DNA from: Chrysaora quinquecirrha
Lineage: Eukaryota > Cnidaria > Scyphozoa > Semaeostomeae > Pelagiidae
Reading direction: 5' to 3'
Length of the DNA stretch: 64,000 nt
Assembly: GCA_014526335.1 (NCBI GenBank)
Contig: JACTAT010000049.1
Coordinates: 2,478,258 to 2,542,257, forward strand
This document shows, piece by piece, positions 1 through 10,219 of this stretch (its first letter is position 1; every line of letters starts with the position of its first letter). Below the pieces are notes generated by a model, which saw only the letters and a program-made list of their open reading frames with translations, made no database searches and was not told the DNA's origin. The position numbers were made by a program, and so were the translations under genes.

Positions 1-137
1 ACGCTCATAAACTCAACATAACATTTTGATAATCATAAAATGAACGAACAAGAAGATAATCATACGACGAGTCCAAAGTCCGGATATTCAGAACATGAGT
101 CACATGTCACGTGTTTGATTGAGTTGAATTTCTTACA
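1..137 (-). repeat. 3' LTR (partial) of copia element
   Basis: Positions 1-137 match 4292-4428 without gaps and with two substitutions. The inner end gives the canonical TG on the minus strand (TGTAAGAAATTC). The remaining 50 bases of the LTR would lie left of the window. Confidence 0.93.
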
Positions 138-146
138 CTCCCACTT
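138..146 (-). other. Polypurine tract of copia element
   Basis: Directly inside the 3' LTR the minus strand reads AAGTGGGAG, a short purine run in the place where plus-strand DNA priming starts in LTR retrotransposons. The assignment rests on position and composition. Confidence 0.7.
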
Positions 147-182
147 GACGAATGTTCTGAATCATCAAAAGAAAAATAAAAG

Positions 183-1159
183 TTAACAAATCTTCACTCC
201 AATTAGAGTACGTAGTTCTTCAAATCGTAGACGCGGTAAAGCTTTTGTAAAATGTCTGCAATCATTTTATTTGTAGGACAGTACAGAATCTTGATCTGAT
301 TGTTCTCAATTGCTTCCCTGATAAAATGATACTTAATGTCTACATGCTTTGTACGATTACTTGTTTTGTTGTTCTTTGAGATAGCAATCGCACCTTGGTT
401 GTCTTCGTATAATCCCGTAGGCTCTGATTGGGTAAAGCCCAAGCTTTCTAATAATTTACGCAACCATATGGTCTCTTGAGCAGCTGAACATAAAGCGATA
501 TATTCTGCTTCTGTAGATGATAACGCGACAACTGATTGTCTTTTACTCTTCCAAGATATGGTTGCACCAGCAAATTGAAATAAATACCCTGAGGTAGATT
601 TTCGTGTTGCAATATCTCCGGCCCAGTCAGCGTCGGAATATCCACGAAGTGCACAATTATCTTCTTTTGAAGCATTATACTCTAGACCATAATCTAAAGT
701 ACCTTTAATGTATCGAAGAACTCTCTTAACTCCAGTCCAGTGATCTTTTCCAGGGTTTGAGCTAAACTGACTGAGAACTCCAACAGCCAAAGTTAAGTCG
801 GGTCTTGTAGCAACTGAGGCATAAATGAGACATCCAATAGCAGCTTGATAATCTCTTTTATTGAATGGCTTTTCGTCATCAGACAGCTTTTCAAATTTTC
901 TTCCCGCTTCCATTGGGGTAGCCACTGGCTTGCAATCAAACATCTGAAATTTCTTCAGGACAGTCTCAAGATAAGTTTTCTGACTGATTGTCAAAATCTT
1001 GGCTTTTCTGTCACGCTTAATTGACATTCCCAGGCAATAATGTATTTCACCTTGATCTTCCATTTCGAATTCTTCTTTTAATTTCATCTTTTCAGCTTGA
1101 AGCAAAGCTGTATCATTTGTGGCCAGAATTAAATCATCCACAAATAAAGATAGAATCAT
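183..1159 (-). CDS. Copia pol, C-terminal half: end of reverse transcriptase and RNase H
   Basis: The frame opens with the RT catalytic box (FVDD, about residues 6-9 of the fragment). It continues through the RT thumb to a copia RNase H with the motifs YSDADWAGD, SSTEAEY and YEDNQGA followed by RTKHVDI. It is offset by one base from the upstream pol frame; the switch falls in a short A run near 1165, just before the catalytic box. A second one-base offset near 265 takes the frame to a stop at 203. The copia-like tail (ADIL, then LPRLRFEELRT in another frame) continues to a stop at 183-185. A single uninterrupted pol is normal for this family, so both offsets are probably mutations or assembly errors. 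Confidence 0.9.
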
Positions 1160-4119
1160 GATTTTGATTGCTTTCCATCAGATATTGACTTATAATAGAT
1201 ACATGGATCTGAATCACACTGTATATACCCTGAATCTTTCAAATAGCCATCAATTGATTGGTTCCAGCACCTTGCAGATTGTTTAAGACCATACAAACTC
1301 TTTTCCAGTTTGCAAACCATATTCGGTTTCAATTTATTCACATAGCCTTCTGGCTGCTTCATGTAAATATCACAATCTAGCTTACCGTTCAAGAATGCAG
1401 TTTTCACATCCATCTGGTGGACATCTAGATTGAATTCATTTGCAATCGCCAATACAGTCCGTATGGAGTTGTATTTTGCCACTGGAGAGAAAGTTTCTTC
1501 ATAGTCCAGGCCTTCTTTCTGTGAGAAACCTTGTGCCACCAATCGTGCCTTGTATCGGCTAACAGTGCCATCAGCGTCACGCTTCTTCTTAAAAATCCAT
1601 TTACATCCCACGATATTTTTATCATCAGGTAAGTCGACCAAAGTCCATGTTTTATTCTTCAAAAGTGATTCATATTCACTATCTGTCGCAGCTTTCCATT
1701 TCTCTGCATCAGGACCATTAAGTGCTTCCTCAATACTAAAGGGTTCTTCATCTTCAATTGCAATAGAAGCATTTGGTAAATCAATGTGATTCCACCATTC
1801 ACCAGTTATTGTCCCAAGTCTATCAGGTGCTGCAGTTACTCGCTCTGATCTTCTAGGTGGTGGGTTTGGTTGCTCAGGGACATTTTGTTGTACATTTGTG
1901 TCACCATCAATATCATCATTTGCTGGAAGAAGGTCAACATACAGATCTTTCTGATATGCTTCTTTTTGAGGTTGACTTCTATCAAAGCTATTTTCCAGAA
2001 ATATCACATCTCTGCTTCTAAGCATGGTTTTCTTCTCTGGGTTGTAGAATTTGTAGCCTTTACTATTCTCCAAATACCCAACGAAAATGCACCTTTCTGA
2101 TTTCTTCTGTAGTTTATTCCTCTTCTGATCAGGAATGTGTACAAATGCATTGCAGCCAAATACTCTGAGAGAACTCACATCTGGTTTCTGTTTATACCAA
2201 CATTCATAGGGAGTAGCATTTTTGAGAGAAGATGTTGGTGATCTATTTCTCAAATAGACAGCAGTAGATACTGCTTCAGCCCAAAATGATAGAGGTAGAT
2301 TTGCATGGTATAACATTGCCCTTACTGATTCCATAATTGTTCTATTGAGCCTTTCTGAAACGCCATTTTGTTGAGGTGAATAGGGTATTGTGAGCTCTCT
2401 TTTGATACCCTTTTTCTTGCAAAATTCTTCAAATTCAACTGAGGTGTATTCTCCACCATTGTCAGACCTCAATGTTTTTATTCGCATTTCAGTCTCATTT
2501 TCAACAAGCTCAACAAATTCTTTGAATTTCTCTAGTACTTGACTTTTACTTTTCATGAAGTAAACTCTTGTGTATCTTGAATGGTCATCAGTAAATGTAA
2601 CAAAATACTGGGACCCTCCCACTGAATTTGTGCTCATTGGTCCACAAACATCACTGTGTATGATCTCCAACAGATTAGAGCATTTATGATGACTTTCTTT
2701 GGAGAATGGTTGCCGGTTTTGCTTTCCCATAAGACAACCCTCACATTTCCGATCGAAATTTTCCTTGGTATTAAGATTTAAGCCTTTCACTAAGGACTTA
2801 TCACTCAATGATTTCACATTGTCATACCCTAAGTGTCCATATCGAAAATGCCACATTGAAATAGAATTTTCTTCATTCACAGCTCCAAAGAAAGATGATT
2901 GCTCAGTAGATTTATCCAAGTTCAGCTTATATAGCTTGCCATCTTTACAACCAATTCTGTATGATTTATTATCAACAACAACAGTGCACAGTTTGTCTTT
3001 AAACAAAACTTCAACACCTTTCTCTGTTATTGACGACAATGACAATAGCCTCTTTTTAATCTTTGGCACATATAAAACATCAGATAGAGTAATCTTGATC
3101 TTCTCAGAATCATGAAAAACAGACAATTGTAAACTTCCCTTTCCATAGGCCAATAGGTAACTATCATCTGCTAATTTTATTCGCACAGGTTTTTCAAACT
3201 CAATGTAATTCTTCATGGATGTTTTGTCTGGAGACATATGCTGTGTAGCACCTGAATCTATCCACCAATCACACTTCTTTGAATTATCACCTGATGCCAC
3301 CAATGCAATTTCTGAATTTTCAAAATCAGCCTTTTCAATTTCTGAGGTATTTGCAGATTCTTGATGTGAAGAAATTTTGTCTTTCTTCTTCTTAAAGCAA
3401 TCCCTTGCATAATGGCCAATTTTCTTGCAATAAAAACATTTAACATGCCTTTGATCTGTCTTCTTTTTCACTTCTGTTTCCCGTTTGATCAATAAAGCAT
3501 CTTGATTTGCTTGATTACTGACAGCAGTCGCACTTCCGGCCTGCAGTTTCTCATACTCATGTATCAACCGATCCCGAACATAGTCCCAAGTTAGCTTTTC
3601 CTCCGCTATAGTCTCTAAGGCAGTGATTAAATAATTGTACTGTTCAGGCAAACTGCTTATCGAAATTATGACAAGGTCTTTCTCTGCCACAGCATCATCT
3701 ACAGCCTCGAGGTGCTCGGACAAAGTTTTAATATTATTAATATGCTCAATCATATTCATACCTTTATCCATCCTTGATGAATACAGCTTCCGTCTATAAA
3801 ATATTTTGCGTGAAAGCGACTTCTTTTCAAAATGTTTCTGGAGATTCTCCCAAGCTTCCTTTGCAGTTTCGGCAGAACGCACATAAATTTGCAAATTTGT
3901 ATTTATCGCCAAACAAATCGACGCGAGAGCCAAGTTCTCCCTTTTCTTGAATTTTCTTCGTTCGTCTGCTGAGGCTTCTTCTCCTAGAGCCTCTGTTCCA
4001 GTGACGATCTCCCATAAGTCTTTTCCTATCAGCAACATTTTCATCTGGAATTTCCAGTTGTGGAAATTATCCCCATTTAGCTTTTCTACTTTTAGGCCAT
4101 GATCTTCTGACGCCGCCAT
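1156..4119 (-). CDS. Copia gag-protease-integrase-RT polyprotein, 987 codons
   Basis: The ATG at 4119 begins a Gag region with the copia signature GDNFHNWKFQMKMLL (residues about 16-30). A CCHC knuckle (CFYCKKIGHYARDC) follows near residue 230, then a protease with WIDSGATQHMS near 285. The integrase has an HHCC finger (HFRYGHLG ... CEGC) and the acidic core HSDVCGP, RSDNGGEYTS and SPQQNGVSERLNRT. The RT N-terminal half has CKWIFKKKRDADG, YKARLVAQGF and DVKTAFLNGKL. The frame stops at 1156, just before the catalytic FVDD box, which lies in the overlapping frame at 1159. Apart from that break every expected domain is present in the normal order. Confidence 0.95.
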   Translation of the reverse strand: MAASEDHGLKVEKLNGDNFHNWKFQMKMLLIGKDLWEIVTGTEALGEEASADERRKFKKRENLALASICLAINTNLQIYVRSAETAKEAWENLQKHFEKKSLSRKIFYRRKLYSSRMDKGMNMIEHINNIKTLSEHLEAVDDAVAEKDLVIISISSLPEQYNYLITALETIAEEKLTWDYVRDRLIHEYEKLQAGSATAVSNQANQDALLIKRETEVKKKTDQRHVKCFYCKKIGHYARDCFKKKKDKISSHQESANTSEIEKADFENSEIALVASGDNSKKCDWWIDSGATQHMSPDKTSMKNYIEFEKPVRIKLADDSYLLAYGKGSLQLSVFHDSEKIKITLSDVLYVPKIKKRLLSLSSITEKGVEVLFKDKLCTVVVDNKSYRIGCKDGKLYKLNLDKSTEQSSFFGAVNEENSISMWHFRYGHLGYDNVKSLSDKSLVKGLNLNTKENFDRKCEGCLMGKQNRQPFSKESHHKCSNLLEIIHSDVCGPMSTNSVGGSQYFVTFTDDHSRYTRVYFMKSKSQVLEKFKEFVELVENETEMRIKTLRSDNGGEYTSVEFEEFCKKKGIKRELTIPYSPQQNGVSERLNRTIMESVRAMLYHANLPLSFWAEAVSTAVYLRNRSPTSSLKNATPYECWYKQKPDVSSLRVFGCNAFVHIPDQKRNKLQKKSERCIFVGYLENSKGYKFYNPEKKTMLRSRDVIFLENSFDRSQPQKEAYQKDLYVDLLPANDDIDGDTNVQQNVPEQPNPPPRRSERVTAAPDRLGTITGEWWNHIDLPNASIAIEDEEPFSIEEALNGPDAEKWKAATDSEYESLLKNKTWTLVDLPDDKNIVGCKWIFKKKRDADGTVSRYKARLVAQGFSQKEGLDYEETFSPVAKYNSIRTVLAIANEFNLDVHQMDVKTAFLNGKLDCDIYMKQPEGYVNKLKPNMVCKLEKSLYGLKQSARCWNQSIDGYLKDSGYIQCDSDPCIYYKSISDGKQSKS

Positions 4120-4223
4120 CTTGGACTAGACTGAATCCACCAGACAGCCAAACTCAGAACCACGATAAAACAAGCAGAAAATTTCACCAAATATATAACC
4201 AAACGAAAATACACACCAGCTTT

Positions 4224-4241
4224 GTGTCTGGGCCCATAACC
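4224..4241 (-). other. Primer-binding site matching the anticodon arm of initiator tRNA-Met
   Basis: The plus strand next to the LTR reads GTGTCTGGGCCCATAACC. The 13-base core CTGGGCCCATAAC (4228-4240) equals the anticodon stem-loop of animal initiator tRNA-Met. Drosophila copia is known to prime from an internal half of this tRNA rather than from its 3' end, and the same arrangement is read here. It fixes the LTR boundary at 4242. Confidence 0.85.
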
Positions 4242-4428
4242 TGTTAGAGTTATGCAGTAATAGCTAGATGTATACGATAAGAAAGACTCAGACGTTCATA
4301 AACTCAACATAACATTTTGATAATCATAAAACGAACGAACAAGAAGATAATCATACGACGAGTCCAAAGTCCGGATATTCAGAACATGAGTCACATGTCA
4401 CGTGTTTGATTGAGTTGAATTTCTTACA
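4242..4428 (-). repeat. 5' LTR of copia element, 187 bp
   Basis: On the minus strand it begins TGTAAGAAATTC and ends CTCTAACA, so it has TG...CA ends and abuts the primer-binding site. Its first 137 bases (minus sense) are the same as the 3' LTR apart from two changes. Confidence 0.92.
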
Positions 4429-5018
4429 GACCATATACACTAGCACTTGATTTTTCTTAAAACAGTATGAAACATTCCAGCAAATGCTAAATTCTTCAGT
4501 TTCCTTCTTACTTTTTTACTGTAACACCTGTCCATTAATTTAATCAATGTTGACAGATCTGTTAATTTGTGTTGATGCGATTTTCTCTTATAAAAACTAA
4601 GTATTTTGCCTTGTATTAAAAATTAAGTATTAACGCATAAGCAAAAGCTATCATTCTATGTAACGAACGCTGTCGATTTTGTTCTAATAAATAAGCACAG
4701 ATAAAAAAAAACACGAAAAATTCTTCGTCAGACAATTCGCTTTTTGTTCAATTGATACACATACAGCAATGAACGAATGAACGATAGAAAAAATCAGAAC
4801 TTAAAAGAACGATCAAACACACACGAGGACAGTGTTAATCCACGCTGACAAAAATAAGAAAATAAGGGATGCTCTCGACTTAATTGGTTGGCCCTTTGAT
4901 CCTTACTTGTGAAAAATGTAAGGGAAATTTCCTAAAATCGACCATGTACACTGCGCATCAAGGTGCTAATTCGCATAATCTGTAGAAGAATGTAAGAAAG
5001 TTGCTAGTGTATATGGTC
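4429..5018. mobile_element. Inverted-repeat (MITE-like) element with copia inserted at its tip
   Basis: The left end GACCATATACACTAGCA (4429-4445) is the exact reverse complement of TGCTAGTGTATATGGTC at 5002-5018. The intervening 560 bp has no supported ORF. The copia LTR abuts the first base of the left repeat, so copia seems to have landed in the terminus of this older element. The superfamily is unclear; no target duplication can be tested on the left. Confidence 0.7.
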
Positions 5019-5585
5019 CCATTGAGGTCATCGAGGGGCAATTCACTCCTAATCACACACACCCTACCGTAAATTGTATTGATTTCATGGAAATTCATTA
5101 GAAATCCTTTTTTCAACAGGAATCTTGTAGCTACGCTTTTTTAAACAGTTATGTTCCCCGCTTTGAATATCACCGATTCTTAATTATTTTGATACAGAGA
5201 TGTTGTTGTTCTAAAAGTTTCTGAAAGTTTATGAGTTGGCTACAATCATCGCTAGCAATATTGGGGACATTACTGCATGTTATAAGTATGTTTTACCTAG
5301 AAAATCCGGTCTCATTATAACATATTTAGGTAATTAGAATGTTGGGACCAATGGCAACATCAATTTCGCCAACATTGAATTGGGGGGGGTGTGGGTATGC
5401 GTCTTAGAGCGAGAATTTTGAAAAAATTCGATTCGAGAATTTTCTGCGAGGATTGCAGACATTGTGGATCAAGGTTTCTTATAAACATTTTCTCATAAAA
5501 AATGAACTTTGATGCGAATTCGAGGGCCCCAGGGGCTCCAAAATGAGGGCTCCGAGGGCCGGGGCCGTGGCTATCGAACACCCAG
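5019..5585. other. Non-coding stretch with a GC-rich block
   Basis: No gene is supported. A G run near 5381 and a GC-rich block at 5521-5575 (alternating GGGCCCC and GGCTCC words) stand out from the AT-rich surroundings and resemble the GC-rich subterminal parts of the hAT elements downstream. Confidence 0.4.
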
Positions 5586-6960
5586 TAACTTTGCACTATT
5601 GTGGTAGATAATCACTATAGTGGTTGATTATTATGCTTCATGTGGTGGTTTACTATGCTCAGCAGGGCATTTTTTAAGGATTGTGAACTAGTGGGGCAAA
5701 CTTGTGAAAAGGGGCCCAAAAATTCCGGTATTCAAAAAATGGTTTAAACAGTGCATAGATTCTGAATAACAACACAAATAGGTCTGTATGACTGTTGCTA
5801 TTATAGTAAAGGCATTATGCTTACATTGAAAATTTTTATAACAGAGTCCTGTTCCCTGTATAGCTTCAGGGCCGTCCCGATGGAACAGGTCGAGAGGTCT
5901 CGATTTGCCGACCTAAGTCAAACTAAAAACGTCTTTCTGATTCATCACATGGGCGTAGGAGGGTACTTAAATTTTGATTCGCACAAGTAATAACGGGGCA
6001 CTTCAGTACAGCGTGCGCCAAAGTTGCACCCTATTGCGAGGTCCGGGGCATGCCATACTCCCCGAAAAATTTTGAAAAACACTGAAGCTAGAATAGCTCT
6101 AATGGTACTTTCTGAATTCTTAAAATGCTATTTTCTTGGATCTTAATCGTGGAGTTTGTACAGAATTCTTATGGTCTTTGAGTCGTACAAAACTGTAATA
6201 AAAAGCCAAACATCTGTGAACATCTGAATTCTTTATGAATCCAAAAGAGTGAATATTGTTATTGCTTGCAAAAGAGTCTAATTGATACTGCATAGCATTC
6301 AATGAAAAGATTTCATGATTTGTTTCTCCGGAGAATCGTGGCTGGGGAAACGTCAGACCTTGTCAGAAAATGGAGAAAATATTGCATATTCCCATATTCA
6401 CAAACATTTTGACTGTATAATTTCAATCTGTAGCATGGAAAACAATTGCTGAATACTTCGTATATAGCTATTTCTTATTCTTCACATATAGAGTTATAAG
6501 CGACCAAGCCTCAAGAAAGCAAAATTATCAGTACAAATTCAACGCCCAGTTAACACATGGTCCACAAAGAATTGTTCTTTGCTGTTTAATATCATTTCAG
6601 TCCAAAAGGGGGCCCATGTTTTGGGGCAAATATGCTATTTTTTTCTTAACTACTGGGGCACGAAGAGGGGCCTACTGGGGCAATTGCCCCAAAAAACCCC
6701 CTTAAAAAATGCCCTGATGCTCAGTGTGGTGGTGATTTTGCACTATTGTGGTAGATTATCACTACTGTGGTTGATTATTATGCTGTATGTGGTGGTTTAC
6801 TATGCTCATGGTTGTGGTAACTTTGCACAATTGTGCTAGATAATCACTACTGTGGTTGATTATTATGCTGTATCTGGTGGTTTACTATCTTCATTTTGGT
6901 GGTAACTTTACACAGTTGTGGAAGGTAATCACTAGTGGTTGATTATTATGCCTCATGTGG
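5586..6960 (+). repeat. TGTGGTGG-type minisatellite, interrupted by a hAT element
   Basis: Degenerate units of about 21 bp built on TGTGGTTGATTATTATGC occur at 5590-5662 and again at 6717-6960. A higher-order period of about 86-88 bp can be seen by comparing the TTTGCAC motifs near 6733, 6821 and 6907. The two parts were one array before the hAT element at 5663-6716 inserted. The same unit recurs at 22.85-23.46 kb. Confidence 0.85.
5663..6716. mobile_element. Non-autonomous hAT transposon with perfect 8-bp target duplication
   Basis: The element begins CAGGGCATTTTTTAAGG and ends with the reverse complement CTTAAAAAATGCCCTG. It is flanked by the direct repeat ATGCTCAG at 5655-5662 and 6717-6724. 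The CAGGG terminus and 8-bp duplication are diagnostic of the hAT superfamily. Removing the element and one duplication restores an uninterrupted minisatellite unit. No transposase is recognisable in its 1054 bp; the subterminal regions are rich in GGGGC words. Confidence 0.92.
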
Positions 6961-6990
6961 TGTCTCTTGATTTCGGATAGTACTGAAGAC

Positions 6991-7485
6991 CAGGGCCGTC
7001 GAGAGCCAGCTCGGGCCCTGGAGTTATCCGGAGGGGCGGGCCCTAAAGGGGGTTTGGGGGCGAAGCCCCCGAGAAATTTTTTGTGACCACGCCCTCTAAG
7101 CTCTCGGAAAATGAGGGAAACGCCCTTTTAAAATATGTATCATGAAAAATAATTTGAGTATTTCACGCAAGGTTATTGAAAAGACAGTATTGGTGAGTAA
7201 TTAGCATCGTTTTGTGTTAGTAAAATAAAAATAAAATATTAGGAACAAAGTTTCAAACTCTCAAAATAACACTTTTCGCGCTTTCATGTTTGCAAAATCG
7301 TTAATAATGTTATTAAAGTCAATAGTTCTTGTAATTTCACTCTCGATGCTCAATACTGCGAGGTCTGTCAGCCTGTCCTGGGTCAATAAAATTTTAGGGC
7401 AATAACAAAATGTTATGGTCCATAATTTTACGGCCCGGGCCCCGGACCTTTTACCCCCCCCCCTACCCCCCTCTCGACGGTACTG
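6991..7485 (-). mobile_element. hAT transposon remnant with 8-bp target duplication (7/8 match)
   Basis: The left end CAGGGCCGTCGAGAG pairs with the right end CTCTCGACGGTACTG as terminal inverted repeats. The flanks are CTGAAGAC (6983-6990) and CTGAACAC (7486-7493), an 8-bp duplication with one change. At 495 bp it is a deletion derivative. It sits inside a LINE RT frame that can be followed across the insertion. Confidence 0.88.
7258..7390 (-). pseudogene. C-terminal end of hAT transposase (dimerisation region)
   Basis: The minus strand encodes a segment reading LTDLAVLSIESEITRTIDF and then NNIINDFANMKARKV before a stop. This is the typical C-terminus of ZMYM1/hAT-like transposases (LALLSIE ... 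DDLI.DFA..KARK). It lies just inside the right end of the hAT element and is all that remains of its transposase. Confidence 0.75.
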
Positions 7486-8290
7486 CTGAACACCTGCAAT
7501 GCCAGTCATATGCACTCACTTGTTTTACAAAAAGTTTATAAGATGGTGGTCAATGTTGAAAAAAAAAAAAACATGGTTGTCCATAATACTAATAGTCAGA
7601 GATGGAAAAAAATAGAGTGGAAGATTGCTGGAAAGGACGTTAAAATGTGTGATTGTTATAAATACCTAGGAGTTATCCTCAAATCAAATGGATCTTTTTC
7701 TCAGCATGTTGTAAAAATAAAAGATAAGGCTCAGAAATCATAGCTACTTGTATACACTTTTGTCGAAAAGTAGAGATTGGAATGGTTTTAATCCAAGGCT
7801 ACTTCTTTTTCTGTTTGACAGTTTGGTCACATCTATTCTAAATTACTCTTGTGTTGTTTGGTGGCAATAATGAATGGTCTGATATAGAGAAAAGACATCT
7901 TAAATGTTGTAAATATGCACTTGGTGTTAAATCTTCTACATGCTTAGATGCGACGCAGAGTTACGTTGTCGATAATAAGACATATAGATATTATTAAATA
8001 TTTTAGAAGAATGTGTAACGTAGATTTGAAGCGTTATGCACAAATGGCTTTTTAAATGTTTTTAAATAACGCGGATTGTGGGGATAGAAATTGGATATCA
8101 AATGTTAAAGATCTAGTACAAACTTTGGGTATAAGTGATAGCGATAGCAAGAGAAGAATTAAAGTCAAAATAAAAGATGTGTTTGAATCGACAATGATGG
8201 ACTTATCTGTAAAGCCTCGAGGCCGGCCGAACATAGTGAGTTTCAATTCAATCCCTCCATCATTTATATTTGCCACTGAATGAAGTCCGA

Positions 8291-9540
8291 TCAAGTCATG
8301 GTGCAACAACAACAACATAAGCTAACGTCCTAGTTGTTTCACTAAGTTTAAATCTCGATTTTACAGGTATTTATTCTTATGAAAGAAGCTCATGTGTCTA
8401 AATTTTTTTATCAGGCACTCTGCATGTCCATTACTCTCACTTCTGAAGAAGACAATTTGTCATGAATTTAGTGAGATGAAACGGCCAGCTTAATAAAAAC
8501 CAGAAGAAACGCCTTCCTCATTTTCGTCAACAACCAGTGACAAAAATGGGTATGCATTCGTGGTTATAAATGCATTCATCGACAATCTCCAAAGTATTTT
8601 TCAACCTCACTCTGAAAGTTTTGCAAAATTTAAATTTGATACAAATTTCACTGAAATTAGCTTGCTTCAACAAAAAGTTGTCTTTAGAAAAGTGATTTTT
8701 CACTTAAGCTTCGTTGGCTCCACAATAATTAATAGGGCTGTCAACATAAATTACTGTAAATGGAAGCTGCTGTTACATTTTCATCTCAAAAGTAAGAAGG
8801 AAACTGAGGAATTTAAAACTGAGATGGATGTCATCTGCTATTTTAAAGCTTGAGAACGTTATCCGATCCCCAATGCATTCCATATCATACAATATCATAT
8901 CTTCTGCCTTCAAAGATTTGTAGGTTGTGGTTATTAAACTGGAAACTGAGAGCCGTTCAGCAAGCTTGATTGAAATTTCAGTTGCAGACTTGGAAGTCAA
9001 ACGACAGAGGTAATGTAGATGCTAAAATTATATATTGCAACAAAAAGCATTAAAAATTCACAGAAACTGTTAAAACATGTCAAGAAATCAAAATTAAGAG
9101 ACACATGCAATGCACGCAATTTTTTAATTTGTAACGGTCTCTTTGAAGAATGTAAAAAAAGAAAAGGCCACTTAACTGACTGCTGCGTGAGAATTGTAAT
9201 TCTTGCGGCGAAGAGATAAATAAATAACAACAAGGCAGGAACACCGCGGCGCGAGAAACGAAAGAAAACTAAGGCTTTTCAATTTTAGGTTTTTCTTTAT
9301 GAAGAACTCTGTTGATGAAGAGTTCTTTATCAAGTAAAGGCTTTAGCCCGAAACGTCCTTGAAACGGTCTCTTCATTCACGGTTCTGAATCCGTCTGGAC
9401 CTGATAGCCTGTGGCGACTGGTTATTGCTGTAATTGTAAAAATCGAAGGAAAACTTTAGTTACAAGGTTGTTCTTAAAAGTACATTATTGAATCCAGGAC
9501 GCAAGATGAAGAAAAAACACTATTGTTACTGGATCTTAAT
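8291..9540. other. No supported gene
   Basis: AT-rich sequence without a recognisable coding region. A short hairpin (GAAGAACTCT ... AGAGTTCTTT, about 9300-9327) precedes GCCCGAAACGTCC at 9348. Short ORFs here have no family resemblance. Confidence 0.4.
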
Positions 9541-10219
9541 CATCTTCGTCAGATTTTCTGGGCACACGCTTCCATTTCGGTTTGCCTGTTTCTTATTTGC
9601 GAAGCAGGTTTTCACCAACATATCACCCCTTTCTCAAAAACATGTTTAAAATGCATTTTTGGGCAAGGGCTTCACGCTGGTTAACTTTGCTTGTGCGTAT
9701 CTCACATAGGTTCCGATACACACTTTTTTTTATACGAATACACTCTATAAGAATATTGAGGCTCAATGTTGCTAAAATTTAAGAATTATTTAAGAATAAT
9801 GGCCAGGCTCAAGCTTCACGAAGACAATTATAAATTTCCCTGCGTTTTTCACCAGCACAAAACGGTAATTGTCGACTAGTTGTTTTCACACACACACACA
9901 TTTGTTTTGACATACACACTTCTCGGTTAGGTTCTTATACTGTATAGCTACCCCATAGCTACCCAAGTTTTGTTCACATATTGCTTTCTACTGTTCATGC
10001 TCTGTTTTGATTTGATTATAAAAGAACAAATGAAAACGATTTGTCTTCTTTCTCTTAATCTTCAGGCCAATTCATAACATTGTCAATAAAGAATAATGTA
10101 AGAATATTTTTAGGCTCAAAATCGAAAAAAGAATAATCGAGGCTGTGTATAGCAAAATTTTGACCATATTTCAGCCTGGTGATTTTTGAAAAGACTGTCC
10201 TTATCAGAAAAAAAGTGTA
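9541..10219. repeat. Dispersed repeat, copy 1, with an AAGAATA...AGGCTC internal motif
   Basis: Positions 9575-9715 match 20550-20690 (shared words include TTTTCACCAAC, ATCACCCC and CGTATCTCA). The right ends 10130-10219 and 20690-20765 are also alike (TAGCAAAA ... TTTCAGC). An inner piece has ends TACACACTTTTTTTT (9717) and AAAAAAAGTGTA (10208-10219), which resemble the TA-flanked MITE family seen at 12.3, 15.2 and 16.0 kb. No coding potential. Confidence 0.55.

Larger units (their letters stand above)
1..4428 (-). mobile_element. Ty1/copia LTR retrotransposon, 3' LTR cut by window edge
   Basis: An almost complete copia-type element reads on the minus strand. In element order it has a 187-bp 5' LTR (4242-4428), a primer-binding site, one long gag-protease-integrase-RT frame, a second frame with the rest of RT and RNase H, a purine tract, and a 3' LTR whose far 50 bases lie beyond the window start. 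The visible 137 LTR bases differ from the other LTR at only two positions (4 versus 4295, 41 versus 4332), so the insertion is recent. Two single-base frame breaks lie in the pol part. The outer target duplication cannot be checked because the other edge is outside the window. Confidence 0.95.
6961..8290 (+). pseudogene. LINE (non-LTR retrotransposon) reverse-transcriptase fragment, split by a hAT element
   Basis: Translated pieces match the C-terminal half of LINE reverse transcriptases. LLISDSTEDL (6965-6990) is followed after the hAT insertion by VYKMVVNVEKKKNMVV, then KYLGVILKSNGSFSQHV (7660-7700), a frameshifted LLSKSRDWNGFNPRLL and SILNYSCVVWW (7760-7865), and a C-terminal tail at 8056-8283. 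The catalytic YADD region is missing, so the copy is 5'-truncated. Stops at 7741 and several frame changes show it is dead. A CAA run follows near 8307. Confidence 0.8.

Noticed and set aside
1156..1159. Programmed ribosomal frameshift in copia pol
   Set aside because: Family members use one frame, the site lies in mid-RT rather than between gag and pol, and a second break exists near 265.
1425..3446. Short ORFs on both strands inside the copia body
   Set aside because: All overlap the long gag-pol frame in other frames and have no independent motif.
5862..6092. A further hAT nested inside 5663-6716 (TAGCTTCAG ... CTGAAGCTA)
   Set aside because: The inverted match includes the flanks, and no direct target duplication can be defined.
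8052..8318. Minus-strand ORF opposite the LINE tail
   Set aside because: It is a shadow of the plus-strand reverse-transcriptase C-terminal frame.
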